64,000 nt of DNA from Seiridium cupressi (lineage: Eukaryota > Ascomycota > Sordariomycetes > Amphisphaeriales > Sporocadaceae). This document shows positions 34,498 through 46,989 of this stretch, piece after piece (the stretch's first letter is position 1; each line of letters begins with the position of its first letter). The notes below the pieces were generated by a model that ran no database searches, was not told the DNA's origin, and saw only the letters and a list, made by a program, of their open reading frames with translations. The stretch covers positions 1-64,000 of the forward strand of contig JARVKI010000115.1 in assembly GCA_036674765.1 (NCBI GenBank). Reading direction: 5' to 3'. Made by a program: the position numbers and the translations under genes.

Positions 34498-35829
34498 GTT
34501 GGCGGGCTTCAACTACCACTAGGCTTCTACAAATGCAACTCTACAGCATCCAAGGTCGTGATAGATGAACAATGCAGCCAATTGCCCAAGGCTCGCGCAG
34601 TGCACGACAAGGCTATTACGGCGGTGCGCGGCGCGATGACGCGGTGTCGCAAAGATGCGACGAAATAGTCTTTATGGGAGAAAGGAAGATTAGGAACCGT
34701 TGAGTTGTCGGTCGACGACTGGTGGGTGGAGGGTTGGGTGCTTTGCAGCGTTGGTATATGGCGACGGGAATAAGCCTAACAGAGTCGCGACGGAAAGCTG
34801 ACCAAGTGTGACGTGACAGCAGCGAAACAGAACTCGTGACGGAGAAGAGGAAGTATCTCGATACAGGAGGGCAGTGGGAACAGATGAGACTGTCGCAAGA
34901 GGTTTCTGGGCGATGGTCAAAATCGCCGGCAGATTCTGACCTTCGCCTAGTCAGCAGTATGATGCGTGGGAAAGGGAGGAGGTGGTGAGAAGGAGGGACG
35001 AACGGGTTTGGCGAGGGAATTCGGGAAGGGGACGCAGAATAATTCTCCTCTTCCAAACTACCCTTACCCACGACGACAAGAGAGGAACAAGCTGGGATTT
35101 GGCGTAATTGACAGTGGAGCCCATGCGCAAGTGCGTCCCTGGACAAGAACCTCCTTGGCGAGCTTGGGTCCGTAGCTGCAGAGTAGCGCTGATGTACACC
35201 GCTACTGCCGCTAGCCAGCCTAGGCGGATATGCGGGGCCGGCCCAATGCCATTGGTACCTGCCTCACAAAAGATGGCAGATTTAGCAGAGGTTCGATGAG
35301 CAGGATCGAGGCCCTGGGATAGTCTCCGTTACCTGTCACGGGCTCTCTCTCATCACTCTGTACGGCAAGGGAGCGGTAAAGAAGAGTCCGAGCTGCTCTG
35401 CTCCCCAGTGCGCAATCAACCGTGTTGCTTTTGTCGAGCCTATCGTTCATTCATCTCACGCAGCAGTCAAACACTCTTGAAGATTGCCCTTGGTTTGCTG
35501 GCCACAAGTCCAATCCATTGTCCTCGGTTTGTCATCCGTCAACCGCCACGGAAACACCAAGCACAGCATGATATGATGATGCGCATACCCACGAGACGAC
35601 AGTGTCCGCGGTCCCAGGTCGAGATACCCAGAGTCCCAATGATTAAAGTTTGTCTACTGAGATGGGCGATTGGCTTTCAACGGTCCTGCTTCAAACGCAC
35701 GAGCAGCTCTTCTTGAGCGAGCTGGCTGGTTTCGTGGGAAGGTTTCGGAGCCCCAGCGGTTCAGTTTGAGTTCATCGCCTGACTGGCCCGGCTGTCCTTT
35801 GCAACGATGGCGGCTGGCCTTTTCAAGGG

Positions 35830-35840
35830 CCCCCCCCCCC
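35830..35840. repeat. C11 homopolymer
   Basis: Eleven C residues in the CYC8 upstream region. This is prone to length error in sequencing. No function is inferred. Confidence 0.8.
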
Positions 35841-38441
35841 AAGATGTCGTGACGTTACCGCGTTACCCCAAAGACGGCAATGACCGCGGGGCGTAGAACA
35901 TGGATCGAAGAAATCTGGGTCCGTGTTCACGACATCGCCATCAAGCTTGGATGCAAGTCCCTGGGCCTCAGGACTGGGGATTGGCGACCAGCTACCTGGG
36001 CGGTACTTGTGTCTGACCAGCCCTGCTGCAGCCGCCATGTTCCCGAGACAAACTCCAAATTTGGTCCTTCGCCGGCTTGTGTGGCGACCCCACCCCAGCC
36101 CGCTCAGCGGCAACGTGAGGTAAGGGCTTGCCAGGAGCGGTACGTATCGCCCTTAAGTTCCGGCGGTCCCCAGAACGATCGTTTGTTTGGTAAGCCTCCG
36201 GGGAGCCAGGATCTGGCCCAGTCAAGCCAGGAGCCCTGCGAGCCACCCAAGCATGACACACACACCCTCTGGCGGTATCCGTCAGCCTACCCGCTCTAGC
36301 GACGAGGCCAGGGACCCCAGCCAAGCCGACACCATTCAAATTGAGGCACGCTTATCTGGCTCGGAGCATTTGTCCTCATGAAAAGGGCCAGCAGATGGAT
36401 CGCAATGCGCTTACCACTTCGTTGTCGAACACAGTTACACCCTGTCTCCCAGCCTTCTCATTTGGGCCAGGACGAAATGATTTAAGGTGCAAGCTGGGTT
36501 TTGAAACCTTTTCGGATAGCCGCCACGTCTCTGGTCAGGCCTCATGCACTACACATTGCTTGGTATATCTCGACCAGGTGAAGCATTTATGGTTCCTGCA
36601 GAGCACACAGCAGGAGCGCAAGGAAAGCTTGACCAGATACTATTTCCGTTCTTCTGGCTTCGTGCTGACAGGATCGTCGCGTGAATCCTGCCGTACTAGG
36701 CGACAGCCACATTGTAATACTGCCTCACATGTGTGCACAAAATCGAGTAGCCAAGGCCCATCCATGTCAACCGAAGCCGACACCAGCGAGACCCGGGCGG
36801 AAAGATACTACTGCGCGCCTATACACTAAACACTGCTACATCTGCCGACTTGAACTCTGGCAAACTACGGTAAAAACTCATGAGCAATACATAGGGAATG
36901 CTTTTCTCCACTGCTTGTACACTGTCAACTGTTCACTTGAAATGATGGTTGGCTCGTGGATCTGCCGTATGAGATGAGCCGCCATTGCCGGGTCCTTCTG
37001 TGCAGCTTGCAGATCGTCCCGTCAACTCGCGAGGAACATCACACACGACCCAACAATGGGATCATCGTTTAGCTTCTCCTTCTGGAGATCCCACGACCCT
37101 GAACAGAAGGCCAATCCAACCCATGGCCCTGCTGGTTGCCTCGTACACGAGATGCATCTCTCACAAATGCATTTGATTTTTATTTCTATACTTTCATTCA
37201 TGTATTGAACAACTTGCGCCGGCAACGTATTAGACTCCCCATCGTAATGGTGCTCACCTTGGAATATGCGTTATTATCACTAATGAATTTCACCAGACAA
37301 GAACCCTCATTGCAAATACGACAAGCTAAATCGATCTTACAGAACTCCTGGGCCCCTTACAACCTGCTCGTTGGGATAGATGATTTAACCTTTTGAGTTG
37401 CCGCAACGCTGGCATCTTCGCTAGCTCCGAGCGAAAGGAGCACCAACAATCTCACTAGACCTCTTGGGGCAGTAATAGTCTTAGTCCCCGGTTCTGATTC
37501 TGGTGTTCTACCACGTGCTGGCTAGATCCCGCACAGCCTTCTGGGGCTGGCATTGTGGCAGGACATCGTCATCCGAAACTCAGTGTACTTTGCGAGGCAT
37601 GGTTTTTAGATGTCTCGGTCATCTCTGGAAATATGTCTGATTTCTATCAATTCTCGACAGTCTCTCATGTCATCATGTCCGGTCCTTGGTGGGAGACGAT
37701 AATGACTCGTCAGGTTCACGAAGAAGCTGGCAACTTTCAACGGTCCCTGAGCCACATGAGAGCAAAAACAAGCCCCCTAATCCCACGAGTTACGCCAGCT
37801 GAGATCAGGCCTGGGGCGCCCAACAATAAGCAGTACGTCGGGTCAGTGCTGTTTCAATCTATTTTAGATTGACAACCCATCTTGGAGCGAATCGTGGATT
37901 ATGGCAAGAGAAGTAACGAAGTAAAGGGCCAATGGCGCCTGTGTCAACCCTGATCCACTGGTTATATGATAATCGCTCATGCATCATGGTTTCGGTCACA
38001 TATTGTCCAGCACGGAAGAAGCAGATCAACGGCCGCCAGCAGCCTGCGGAAGTGATGCCGTCAAATCCAGTCACATCTTGCGTCCAGATTTAACGTTATG
38101 AGGAAGAGCACCCGCAGAATAGGGATGGGTGAGATGAACGGTCACGAAAACTAGTCCCGATGTGCACATGGCTCACAGATGTGTGCCAGCGAGGAAGGTC
38201 TGGAGAAGTAATGGGGCTTTACCGTGTGCCCATTCGGTCAGTGACTGGTTGGTGGGTCACCCACACCCACCCACGCGTACAGCAGATTCGTTTCTGTGCT
38301 GCATCTCGCGCATATGCAGACCGTTGATGCATGACCAATGGCCGGCCGGACCATCCACCCTACACTTCGGCCAGCGCAGTCGGTACGTACGTCTCGTTGT
38401 TGACGTGCCACAAGTGGAAAAGAGGGTTCGGCAACTAGCCC

Positions 38442-38454
38442 CACACACACACAC
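38442..38454. repeat. Short CA dinucleotide repeat
   Basis: A run of about six CA units, followed by a C/A-rich stretch (to about 38500) with several CACCC and CCCAC motifs. It is a simple repeat in a gene-free region. Confidence 0.7.
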
Positions 38455-39894
38455 TAGAACCTAACCCACGCACCACCCACTGCCACCCTACATAGCGCCC
38501 TGCCACTCCCTTTTGCCTGCTTGCATCCATCTTTGCTTCTGCTGTGGGCGACCAGCGGGGTGACCCCTGCTGGGGACTCAGTTCATGTGTGTCTGCAACT
38601 GCTGACCTAGGATCCGATCGGAGTCAGTGCGGTCCGCGCAGGCAGAAAAGGGCGAGAGCAATCATGTTCCATGTGCAGAAGGCGAGGCGGTGTTGCGTTC
38701 TTGAATGAGAAGCCACGAATCTCCAGCAGTAGCCCAGATGCACGCAACTGCGGCTGGCTTTTCTAGCCCTATATCAGATGGAATGCCTCCCTATTCCCGC
38801 AGAGGCCAGCTCACGAATCAGTTGCTCTACCCACAACCTTGGCGCGAAAGCCTCGCAAAGCCACGAGGGCATCGATGGAACCGTACTTTAGCTAGGTGGG
38901 CCCTCGCAGTTCCGATACGTGCAAGTCCTCGAGGGCGAAATAATGCCATGGGAGGCTTAACATCGGGCTGGGCTGCCCGTCGACCACAGACTCGTCGGCG
39001 GAGGACATCTGCGACACAGCAATCCAGAAGAATCAACTAGCTTTCTTTTGGTACTTCACTCGTCACGGAAAGATCAACGACATCCAATGATGCATTCGCT
39101 CGGGTAGCAGGCCGGGTGGACGCAAACATATGAACATAAGAGCATGCGGCACTTGTGCCTCGCTAGACGGACGGGGGATCGAAGCTTGAAACCGGCCCAT
39201 CTTATTTTAGGCAGGCCTGCAGCAGCATGGCCGATTCCAAGGTGTGCGGATACACAAGAAGAAGAAAAAAAAAAGCTGGAGAGCATAAACAAGCGCAATC
39301 AGTAGGGCCGACGCGCAGGGATAGGCGTCGATCGTATCATAAGGGAAGGACAGAACGTTTTCAGCAGATCAGGCGTAGGCGATTGTAAAACGCGACCACC
39401 CAGATGTGTGTGGCCCGCTTTCCGGTGTGCATTGCTTCGATATTATCCACACTTGTTTGAGTGAACCGACCGACCAGCCGGCCGAGACACGTTAATTCAT
39501 ATACCACTCCGTGGTGGTAACCGACAGGATGCCTTGCCGCATATAGCGATGATGACGATTGACAGGTCAGACAACCCACTCCCCCTTCCGTGCGACCTTT
39601 TCTCGAGCAGACAGCAGCACAATGTGCGTGTGAGCGTGTGCGTTATGTGTGCGTCCGATCCTGTCGTGCCACTCGCGCCGGGTTGATGCCGTGCGACGGC
39701 AAAAGGTGATATTATGAGACAGAGATATATGTGTCTCTAGTTGAGGAAGGTTGTGCACATGTAAGCCACAGCCAAGCTTTGCAGTACGTAGCGGAGATCG
39801 ACGTGAACAATGAAAACCACTGGAGCACCCCACGAGACATCGGGCCTTGGCTGGGTGGTACATAGTGGCCGAGGCTGAATCATTCGTTTTGGGC

Positions 39895-39902
39895 TATATA
39901 AA
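39895..39902 (+). promoter_or_regulatory. TATA box without an assigned gene
   Basis: TATATAAA matches the eukaryotic TATA consensus exactly. About 35 bases downstream begins a T-rich, then CT-rich stretch resembling a fungal transcription start region (about 39930-39965). The first ATG downstream gives only a 19-codon frame (about 40016-40075). If used, this promoter would make a transcript running towards the 3' end of the TMEM115-like gene on the opposite strand. Confidence 0.35.
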
Positions 39903-40748
39903 AGTCGACTGGGGAGGCGTCAAGGTTTTTTGGAATTCTATAAATCTTGTAGTTTCTTCTTCTGGGGACATCAATATTCACCCCAGGGTCTTGAAGTACA
40001 AGCTACAGGCCGCGAGATGAGAGTTTGTGCTGCCTATCAACAACTACTAAACGCGCTTGCACGATTTCTTACATGAGCCACTCTCGTGAACAGGACAAAT
40101 GTCGGGTTTGCTCGACTTCCATGGCAAAAATTACAGGGAATAAGTACAGCCGCACAACAGTATCTTATACGAAGAAATCAAAGATACTCTAGCTCGATAT
40201 GTGAACAGGAACAGTTCAAACTTTTAATTTTATGCATCATCCCTATTATTGTATGATACAGAATAACATAAATCATAGGATCACTCAATGAGTGATCCAC
40301 ACTACGATGTGGCCATGGAGTTTGAGCTTCATTGCTTAAATATGATGGAATGATTCATTTAATTACAGCAACTCTCGACTCCATCGACGTTAGAAGTAGT
40401 CGCGATGTCTGGCGACATACTGTGTGGACATGGATCAAGAATTTGCTGAAGCATCAGATTGGTTGGCCAGGGTCATTTCGAAACTCATGTTTTATAACAA
40501 CTCGTCTCGACTATGTTGTAGCGAAGCTATAGTCAGGCAATTCGTCAATTCATCCAGTGCCTGCGTTCCAGCCCCCTATTCCTGAACTTCCTTCGCTAAA
40601 AACTCTCGGAATCACTGTGTTCTCGTTCCTTGCCCATCAAACATTAAGAAAGCCGTGCCTCTAGACGTACTCCATGCTCAAATGCTGACAATATAATACA
40701 AGGCAAAAGTCGCCAACCCTAGTCGTCCCGTGTCTGCTCCCAAAGTTA

Positions 40749-41915
40749 TCATGGCCCATCTTTCTCGTGATCTTGATCTGGGACGTAGTTGGTTTCTCCC
40801 AATAATGCTGCGGGTTCTGATGTCATAGCAGTCTGAGTACTGGTCTGCGGCTGGGCTGTCACAGTCGGGCCGCTCGTGTGACTAGGTGGTTGGGAGTGGC
40901 TACGAGGCGGAGCACTGGTAGCCGCATGTAACCTCTGGTCCAACGCCTTCAAAGCAAGTGCTCTTCGTCTCTCAGCCTCGGCCCTAACACCTCCAGGTGC
41001 TCCCCTGGACAGAAAGGTGTTGCCCTGCGCAGCGGAGACGTCCGCCTGGGAGAAGGGCGTGCAGACTTTCATGGCTACAAGGACATTGAAAACCTGGTCT
41101 GAGAAGGCTGCAACGATCGACTTCACCGGGTTGGGAAAGAACTCCGCAAATGCAAACGTCTCGCTGGCATCACCTCGCATAGCAGTCGGTTGTGAGGAGT
41201 CGAGGTCGGGGAATACCGTCTTATAGAATCGAAGATATGTCCAGCTAGTCAGAAGCCCAAAAATTGCGAGGAGCAGCGAAGCGACCGTAAGGATGGGAGT
41301 TATCGAGAGCGCCGTCACCACTCCCAGGTGTATCAGGGGGAACCTGGGAACGCGCATAGACAAGATGCCCCGGAATAATGTCACAGTATGAGCTGGTACG
41401 AGCTGACTGAAGGCTACCAGGAAAGAGATCTGCAGAGATATAGTGCCGGAAACTGTCGTTAAGCTGTCAGGGAGAATACGGAGTTAGTGGCTATAGCCCA
41501 AGAGAGGAGACAGAGATATCCTAGAGGAGCCAACTTACGTCCATCGCTCATTTCTCGTCAATGTAAACATGATAACCAGGAACAGAAAGCTCAGCGCATT
41601 GGGTATCAAGGATGTCACCAGCAGGAATTTTGCAAACTCCCTAGACGACCACGCCCGTTCGAGGTAACGCCCGCCCTGGAAGAGCGTTAAGCCGGCAATG
41701 GCAAGTGTGAATATGTTGTTTTCGACCAGCGTCGTTGTCACAAAGGTCCAAGGGTAGAAGAGCGACAGCTGAGGAACCAGTGTAAGCCATTCAACCACGA
41801 TCTCCGAGTTGGCGGACCATTGTCGATAGCGCACAGCTGCGCTGAGCACCGACTGCAGCAGGAGAGCTATCAGCAGCACACGGGTGATGGGTGGTATATT
41901 CAATCGAGGAGGCAT
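40749..41915 (-). CDS. TMEM115-like rhomboid-related membrane protein
   Basis: Two exons (41915-41539 and 41463-40749) with a 75-nt intron encode 363 residues. The N-terminus MPPRLNIPPITRVLLIALLL begins a series of hydrophobic segments. Family text includes LVPQLSLFYPWTFVTTTLVE, GGRYLERAWSSREFAKFLLV, and after the splice SLQISFLVAFSQLVPAHTVT and GILSMRVPRFPLIHLGVV, followed by LTSWTYLRFYKTVFPDLDSS with DASETFAFAEFFPNPVK. This is the DUF1751/TMEM115 family, a rhomboid-like fold without the protease active site. The human member acts in the Golgi, where it contacts the COG tethering complex; that location is assumed here. The C-terminal 100 residues are soluble and Ser/Thr/Pro-rich. The start is the first ATG of the frame. 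Confidence 0.88.
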
Positions 41916-44568
41916 GGCGACCGTTTTCGGCGGCGGATGAGCTCAGCTCTGCTCTGCTCTCAGGATGCTTTGGAAGAATTTCGGGGTCCAGACAGCAACA
42001 TACTGGACACGGTTCTGGGTCGCGCGCCTGCAGACGGTAATGATCCGACCCGATGTGGCTTGTCCGGCTTTAATTAGAGCTCATGGATACGCACCAGCCA
42101 CAGAAGCGGTCGACTGGAACGTTAGCAGCAGTGTCCCAACGTTTGAGATTCGTGGCAGACGTAGTTCTCCAGGCAGTCACATGAATAAATAGCCCAAGCG
42201 CGGCATCAGCAACAGACCAACTTGTCTTTTAGAAGCAGAGTGTTAACACAGAACGTTAAGGAACCCCGACTTTGGACTACCCTGTTGAGGATCAGCTTCG
42301 TAGGTGCTGGCATTGATGCCGCAGTCAATTTGGGACGCTCGAGACCCTGGCTGCACTACCCACGGCAACCAGCCACACTATGTTCAGTTTCAGTCTTATG
42401 GGCATTGTGATTTCAAGCCCAAGGCCGAGCATGACTTGCTAGTATTGCAATCATAAACGAAGTAGCTATGAATTCTCACCAGTGAGAATTACCTCGAACA
42501 ACACTGTATCTTCAATTGATTAGAGCGGTTTGCCAGAGACAGCTCTGCCCACCGGTTTTCGGACAACGATTCTCAGCGCCCTGCGACAGACAGATCACGG
42601 GCATTCCCACCACCGAACCGCTTGCTATCTTTGACCATTGATTAAGTTTTCGTTTAAATAATAACAGTCAATGTCATCGACAGGCCAGCTGCAAACACTG
42701 GCATCTCATCAAATTGCATCATTCTGGAAAACAACGACCAAGGGGTGGGGCGCTAAGCCTTTCCAAGACCGTAGCCGGTTGGACCACGATCACCTGCTGC
42801 GAATCTCTCCGCCGATCACGAACCTGGGATGTTTCCGTTTTGACAAAGTGCGGGCGGGACAACCTCCGTGCCTGGGCAAGGCCCTTTCCCCCCATTGTTG
42901 GCGCAATCGTGTGTCTTCTGGAACCCGACGCCCGACCCATGCTCGTGAAGCGATGCAACACCGCTTCCAGCAGTCGTCCAAACCAACACGACACGTCTGT
43001 TGTCCTGTCCTTAAAAAAACCAGACGAGTAGAAGATGCGCTGCCGATGCACAATTATCAAAGAGTCCTGTATTGGTTTCATCTCTAGCGTCGCGTCCATG
43101 CCCGATGTGAAAATAGCGGTTGAGATCTCGAATCTCGACTCCGGCTTCAGACCTCAGCCCAGCGCAGCCCAGCAAGCGCAGGCCTGCTTTATGCTTGATC
43201 CAATCTCTTTGCCGAAGTGGCACAAGTTAAAAGGGCCCGAGGGACCCCAGACGGACAGGGTGGAGCTAGACATGCGCCGCCAAGGCTAGACAGGCCGCAG
43301 CCAAAGCAGGGGCCCTGACGAACTCGTAGTGATCTGTGCCCAGTTGTTCCAGCAAAATCAAACGAACCCCACGGAGCAAGTGATCACACAGGAAAGCCCT
43401 GGTGCACACCCCTCCCGTGCGCGCTGAGGGAGACAGACAGCGGCACTGGAAACCTTGAAGGGCTGGATCGCCTCAGGGCACGCGTCTGTGGTCTGCATCC
43501 AATATGCTCACGACTGCGACTGACATGCGGCGGCCAAGTCTGGGATGCTGAAGACAACCTGGACCCAAATATCTTAGGGCACCGCACCGAGGGTGGGAAT
43601 CGCAATGCTGAAACCAATCACGGATGCATGGGACCCATCCCCATCGATTGGCAGTCTCCTGCGCAGACGAACTGGCACAAGCTTATGTGACAAGAGCCGA
43701 ATACATGACGCGAAGGTCGAGTCTCCGTGATCGTGAAAGTCATGTGCTCCCTTCTGTTGAGAGCAGCTTCAGGTTTGTGCAGCAATTAGTCTAGACCTAC
43801 CACGATCGTGGGATAGATGGACGACGCAGTTCAATGTCTTTCTTCCCAGGTTCGCGCTTGGGACGGGTGGTGGAACAAGACGGTAGGTACTTTGTACACT
43901 TGAGATTGGAGGTACCGGCCCAGGTCTGCTCAAATGGGACCCTGGAGTAGGATCAATTGTGTCAGTTAGTCCCAGACTGCCGAACCGTCGTCGGAACATC
44001 CTTGAACAACTTGCGCTCCCAGGTGGCCGCCGGGGAAGGGCTGGGGCTGCCCTTTTCGACGTCGAACCTACGATGTACGATGTGTTCTCTGCCCTTGGTT
44101 TCCCCGTTGGCACCAGATGCACTGCAGATGTCTTAGTTGAAAATGGCAAAATCCATCGCAGCCGTGGCGCCGAAGAAGCTCTGCTGCTAGCGAGACGCGG
44201 GCAAGCGGCGGGCGCTGGTGTCTGCTGGGCGCTGTCGCCTCACTCGAACCCCAGTCATGTCGAATTGTCTTCAATGCTGAACATTGAGCAAGCGGGTACT
44301 TTGCTGTCTGCAATCATCATGTACCGTTAAATGGGCTGCGCTAGGCCCGTTTTGGAGCCACCAGAGCCAAGCACCTTGATCGACCTCCACGGGCCTTAAA
44401 CTTTCCTCCCTCATTCAGGTATTCCTCTTGTTTTCAACATCCTCGAGTCACGACGTTTACACACGCATCTTATCCCCTGGCTGCTCCTGCGACGCGCCCA
44501 GGTCTGTACGGAGAAGCTCTGGATCGGATTTTGCCAGCCCTAGAAGCCGTCCGACACGGCAGGCCACG
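41916..44568. other. Divergent 2.6-kb intergenic region
   Basis: This lies between the divergent starts of the TMEM115-like gene and the Sif2-like gene. Open frames of up to 138 codons (42671-43087; 43959-44330) have no domain features and look like chance. A long CT-rich leader precedes the Sif2-like start. No RNA genes were seen. Confidence 0.45.
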
Positions 44569-45013
44569 ATGAAGGAGTACTTGGACTCTGACAGAGTCAA
44601 TTTTCTAATTTGGAGGTACGTTTTCCACCCGTCTCAGCAGAAGCACCTCCGCCCCCAGTGCCCATCCGCCCATCTCTCATGTCCACGCATCGCGAGACGT
44701 AGCAATTGACATTCAATCTCAGGTATCTCATAGAAGGAAGTAAGTGAGCCCAGACACAACTGACGTTTTTCCCGCCGGCGCCCCCAGGTGCTTGGTGCAT
44801 CCGGTGTGGAACTCCCGTGACCCAACCTAACCTGAGTTTGCAGATTATCGAGAGACGGCAGTCAAATTTCAAAAAGAGTGGCACAAAACAGAGCCACATC
44901 GCCAACTAGACTTTGCGCGCCATGTCCAGAGCCATGCACTCATCAATGTCCTGAACAAAGGTCTTCTCTACAACTCCTTGGAGCGGGAATTCACTCGGTC
45001 ACAAGAAGAACAA

Positions 45014-45053
<40 letters not shown>

Positions 45054-46989
45054 TGCAACAGCAACTGCAACAGGTACGTTGTGCTCGCCAACATATGATT
45101 TTCACGTAGCAGCTTTCGAGGTGCAGAAGCGGAGTCCATCGCAAAGTGCGAATGGGAGCAGTCGGCGCGGATCTACAAAACGCTGCGCGTATCTAATCCA
45201 GCGGCGAGGCGCTGACAATCCCGTGCAGGTGCCTCAAGAAAATGCAGCGGCAGCGGCAGTGGCCGAGGCGATGCAAGTAGGGGTGTTTGGCCCATTAGTT
45301 GCGCAAGCGTCACACCCTGCGCCGGCGGCAGCATTGGAGGAAAAAGAGCACGACCCCGAGGAGGACGCGGACGGCGAAGTTGAGACAATCGAAGAGATCG
45401 AAAATACTCGGAAGCGTCAAATTGACAGACCACAACAGGCGCTGGTCAATGGCGGTTCCCCAGCCAAGCGTCCCCGGCTGAGCAATGGCTACGAAAATGG
45501 TGTGGATGCAGCCACGGACCCTATGGAACTTGACGGCCAGCACCAGCATGGCGGCGACAATCACGCTTACCCGTCACCCCTGGAAGGCGAACAGGCGCCG
45601 ACTCCCATCCCACGGACTGACGGCCCAGAGCAGGGCACGCAGGTTGAGAAAGTCCTAGAACTGGCTCCCGAGACCGTCTTTATTCCTCTCGGCACTGACG
45701 ACACTTCAATCTCATCTCCACTAGCCACAGCACCTCGAGGCAACGGAGAGAACGCGCCTGTTTTGCTGCATTGCCAGTGGAACCCCCTGGACCCTACCAT
45801 CCTGGCGGCTGGTGGAACCGATGCGCTAGCCCGCATCTGGACCATCTCGCGTGCAACAACCGCCGACCAGCACCAGGACCCTGCATCCAATCACGTGAAC
45901 GGCACCGTCCCACCATTCCACAGCCTTATCGAGGATGGGATCGATCCCAAGTCCAATGTCACCGCCATGGCCTGGAGCTGGGACGGCCAAGCCATTGCCA
46001 TTGCCACCGACGCCAGCACAAAAGGCAGAATCAGCGTATGGGATGTTCACGGCAGCCTCACCCAGCACTACGAAGTGCCCGAAGCTCCTGTGATCAAGTT
46101 GCGCTGGAGTCCCGGCAACACGTCGGTATTGGCCGTGGCGCCCGAAGGCAACGATGCCCTCATCACGGTGTACCCCATCACAGCATTCAGTTCCATGTCA
46201 TATGTTGTCAAGGACCATAGCGCTGACCTTGATGTCGCCTGGGTAAACGAGACGGATTTCCTGCTCTGCGGTGGACAGTTGTTGATGTCTTTGAGGTGCG
46301 ATCACGAAACTAGCACTATCGGTGAGACGAAGCGGTTTGAGGCCCGAGAGGGAGACAGTTTGACTCAGGTGCACTTTGACTGGAGGGCCACCCTAGCTGC
46401 TACTTGCGGGGAGAAAGGCTTTGTCGATGTAAGAAACGGCAGACTGGAAGCAATCCATACATCAACGCTAATATTATCACAGATTTGGGATCAGACAGGC
46501 AGACGGCGTGAGATCAAGGCTCACGACGGGCCTGTTACTGCACTGGCATGGCAGCCCTTGCAAACCATGCCTCCAGAAGACGAGCGCCTCATTGCATCCG
46601 CAGGCGAAGATGGTGCGATCTTCATTTGGAATGCACGGTCTACAGATGGCAAGCCGAAATGCTCGATGACCATGGGCGATCCTATTGTTGCACTATCTTT
46701 CACCCCGGATGGTGCGTTCATCGCTGGCGCAACCCATGAAAAGATCCTCGTATGGAAGGTTGGAGACCACAGTATACCACGGGCGAGCTGGGAACGTGTG
46801 CCCCATCCTGGCTGGTCAAGTCCTCGGATGCATTCGGATACCGAGGACGAGGAAGAACATTGTCTTTGCTGGGATGCGACAGGTCAACGACTTGCTTTTG
46901 GTGTAAACAGCCGGGTATGTGCACATCTCAGCCTCGGAAGAGCGGCCTTGCTAACTTGATAGCAGCTTGCTATAATCAACTTTCGGTGA
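44569..46989 (+). CDS. LisH-WD40 protein of the Sif2/TBL1 type
   Basis: Six exons (44569-44615, 44723-44739, 44844-45073, 45229-46428, 46483-46914, 46966-46989) total 1950 nt and encode 649 residues. Residues 1-45 form a LisH motif (LDSDRVNFLIWRYLIEGNYR, ETAVKFQKEWHKTEP), followed by HVQSHALINVLNKGLLYNSL, which resembles the F-box-like segment of TBL1. A 14-residue glutamine run and an acidic linker follow. WD40 repeats fill the C-terminal 400 residues, for example LHCQWNPLDPTILAAGGTDA, LARIWTIS, NVTAMAWSWDGQAIAIATDA and DGPVTALAWQPL. Yeast Sif2 and human TBL1 are scaffold subunits of Set3/SMRT histone deacetylase corepressor complexes, so a nuclear corepressor role is inferred. Exon 2 is only 17 nt and exon 6 only 24 nt; the last one supplies the natural end (LAIINFR). 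The 54-nt intron 4 is in frame and stop-free, so unspliced transcripts would still read through. Confidence 0.88.
45011..45052 (+). repeat. CAG/CAA repeat coding polyglutamine
   Basis: Two CAA codons, eleven CAG codons (45017-45049) and one CAA give 14 glutamines in the linker between the LisH part and the WD40 domain of the Sif2-like protein. More mixed Gln/Leu codons follow up to the intron at 45074. Pure CAG runs are prone to length changes between isolates. Confidence 0.95.

Larger units (their letters stand above)
34498..40748. other. 6.2-kb gene-free stretch
   Basis: This runs from the CYC8 start to the stop of the TMEM115-like gene. CYC8 is transcribed leftwards, so the left end is its promoter and possibly a long leader. 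I found no frame with a recognisable domain or linked exons; the longest (139 codons at 35880-36299, 162 at 36341-36829) look random. It contains a C11 run (35830-35840), a short CA repeat (38442-38454), a purine-rich A run near 39265, and a good TATA box at 39895. Confidence 0.55.

Noticed and set aside
35880..36829. Overlapping frames of 139 and 162 codons upstream of CYC8
   Set aside because: Low-information text with no start context, no domains and no splice continuity.
43959..44330. 123-codon frame upstream of the Sif2-like gene
   Set aside because: No domain or conserved look; the region is a promoter and leader.
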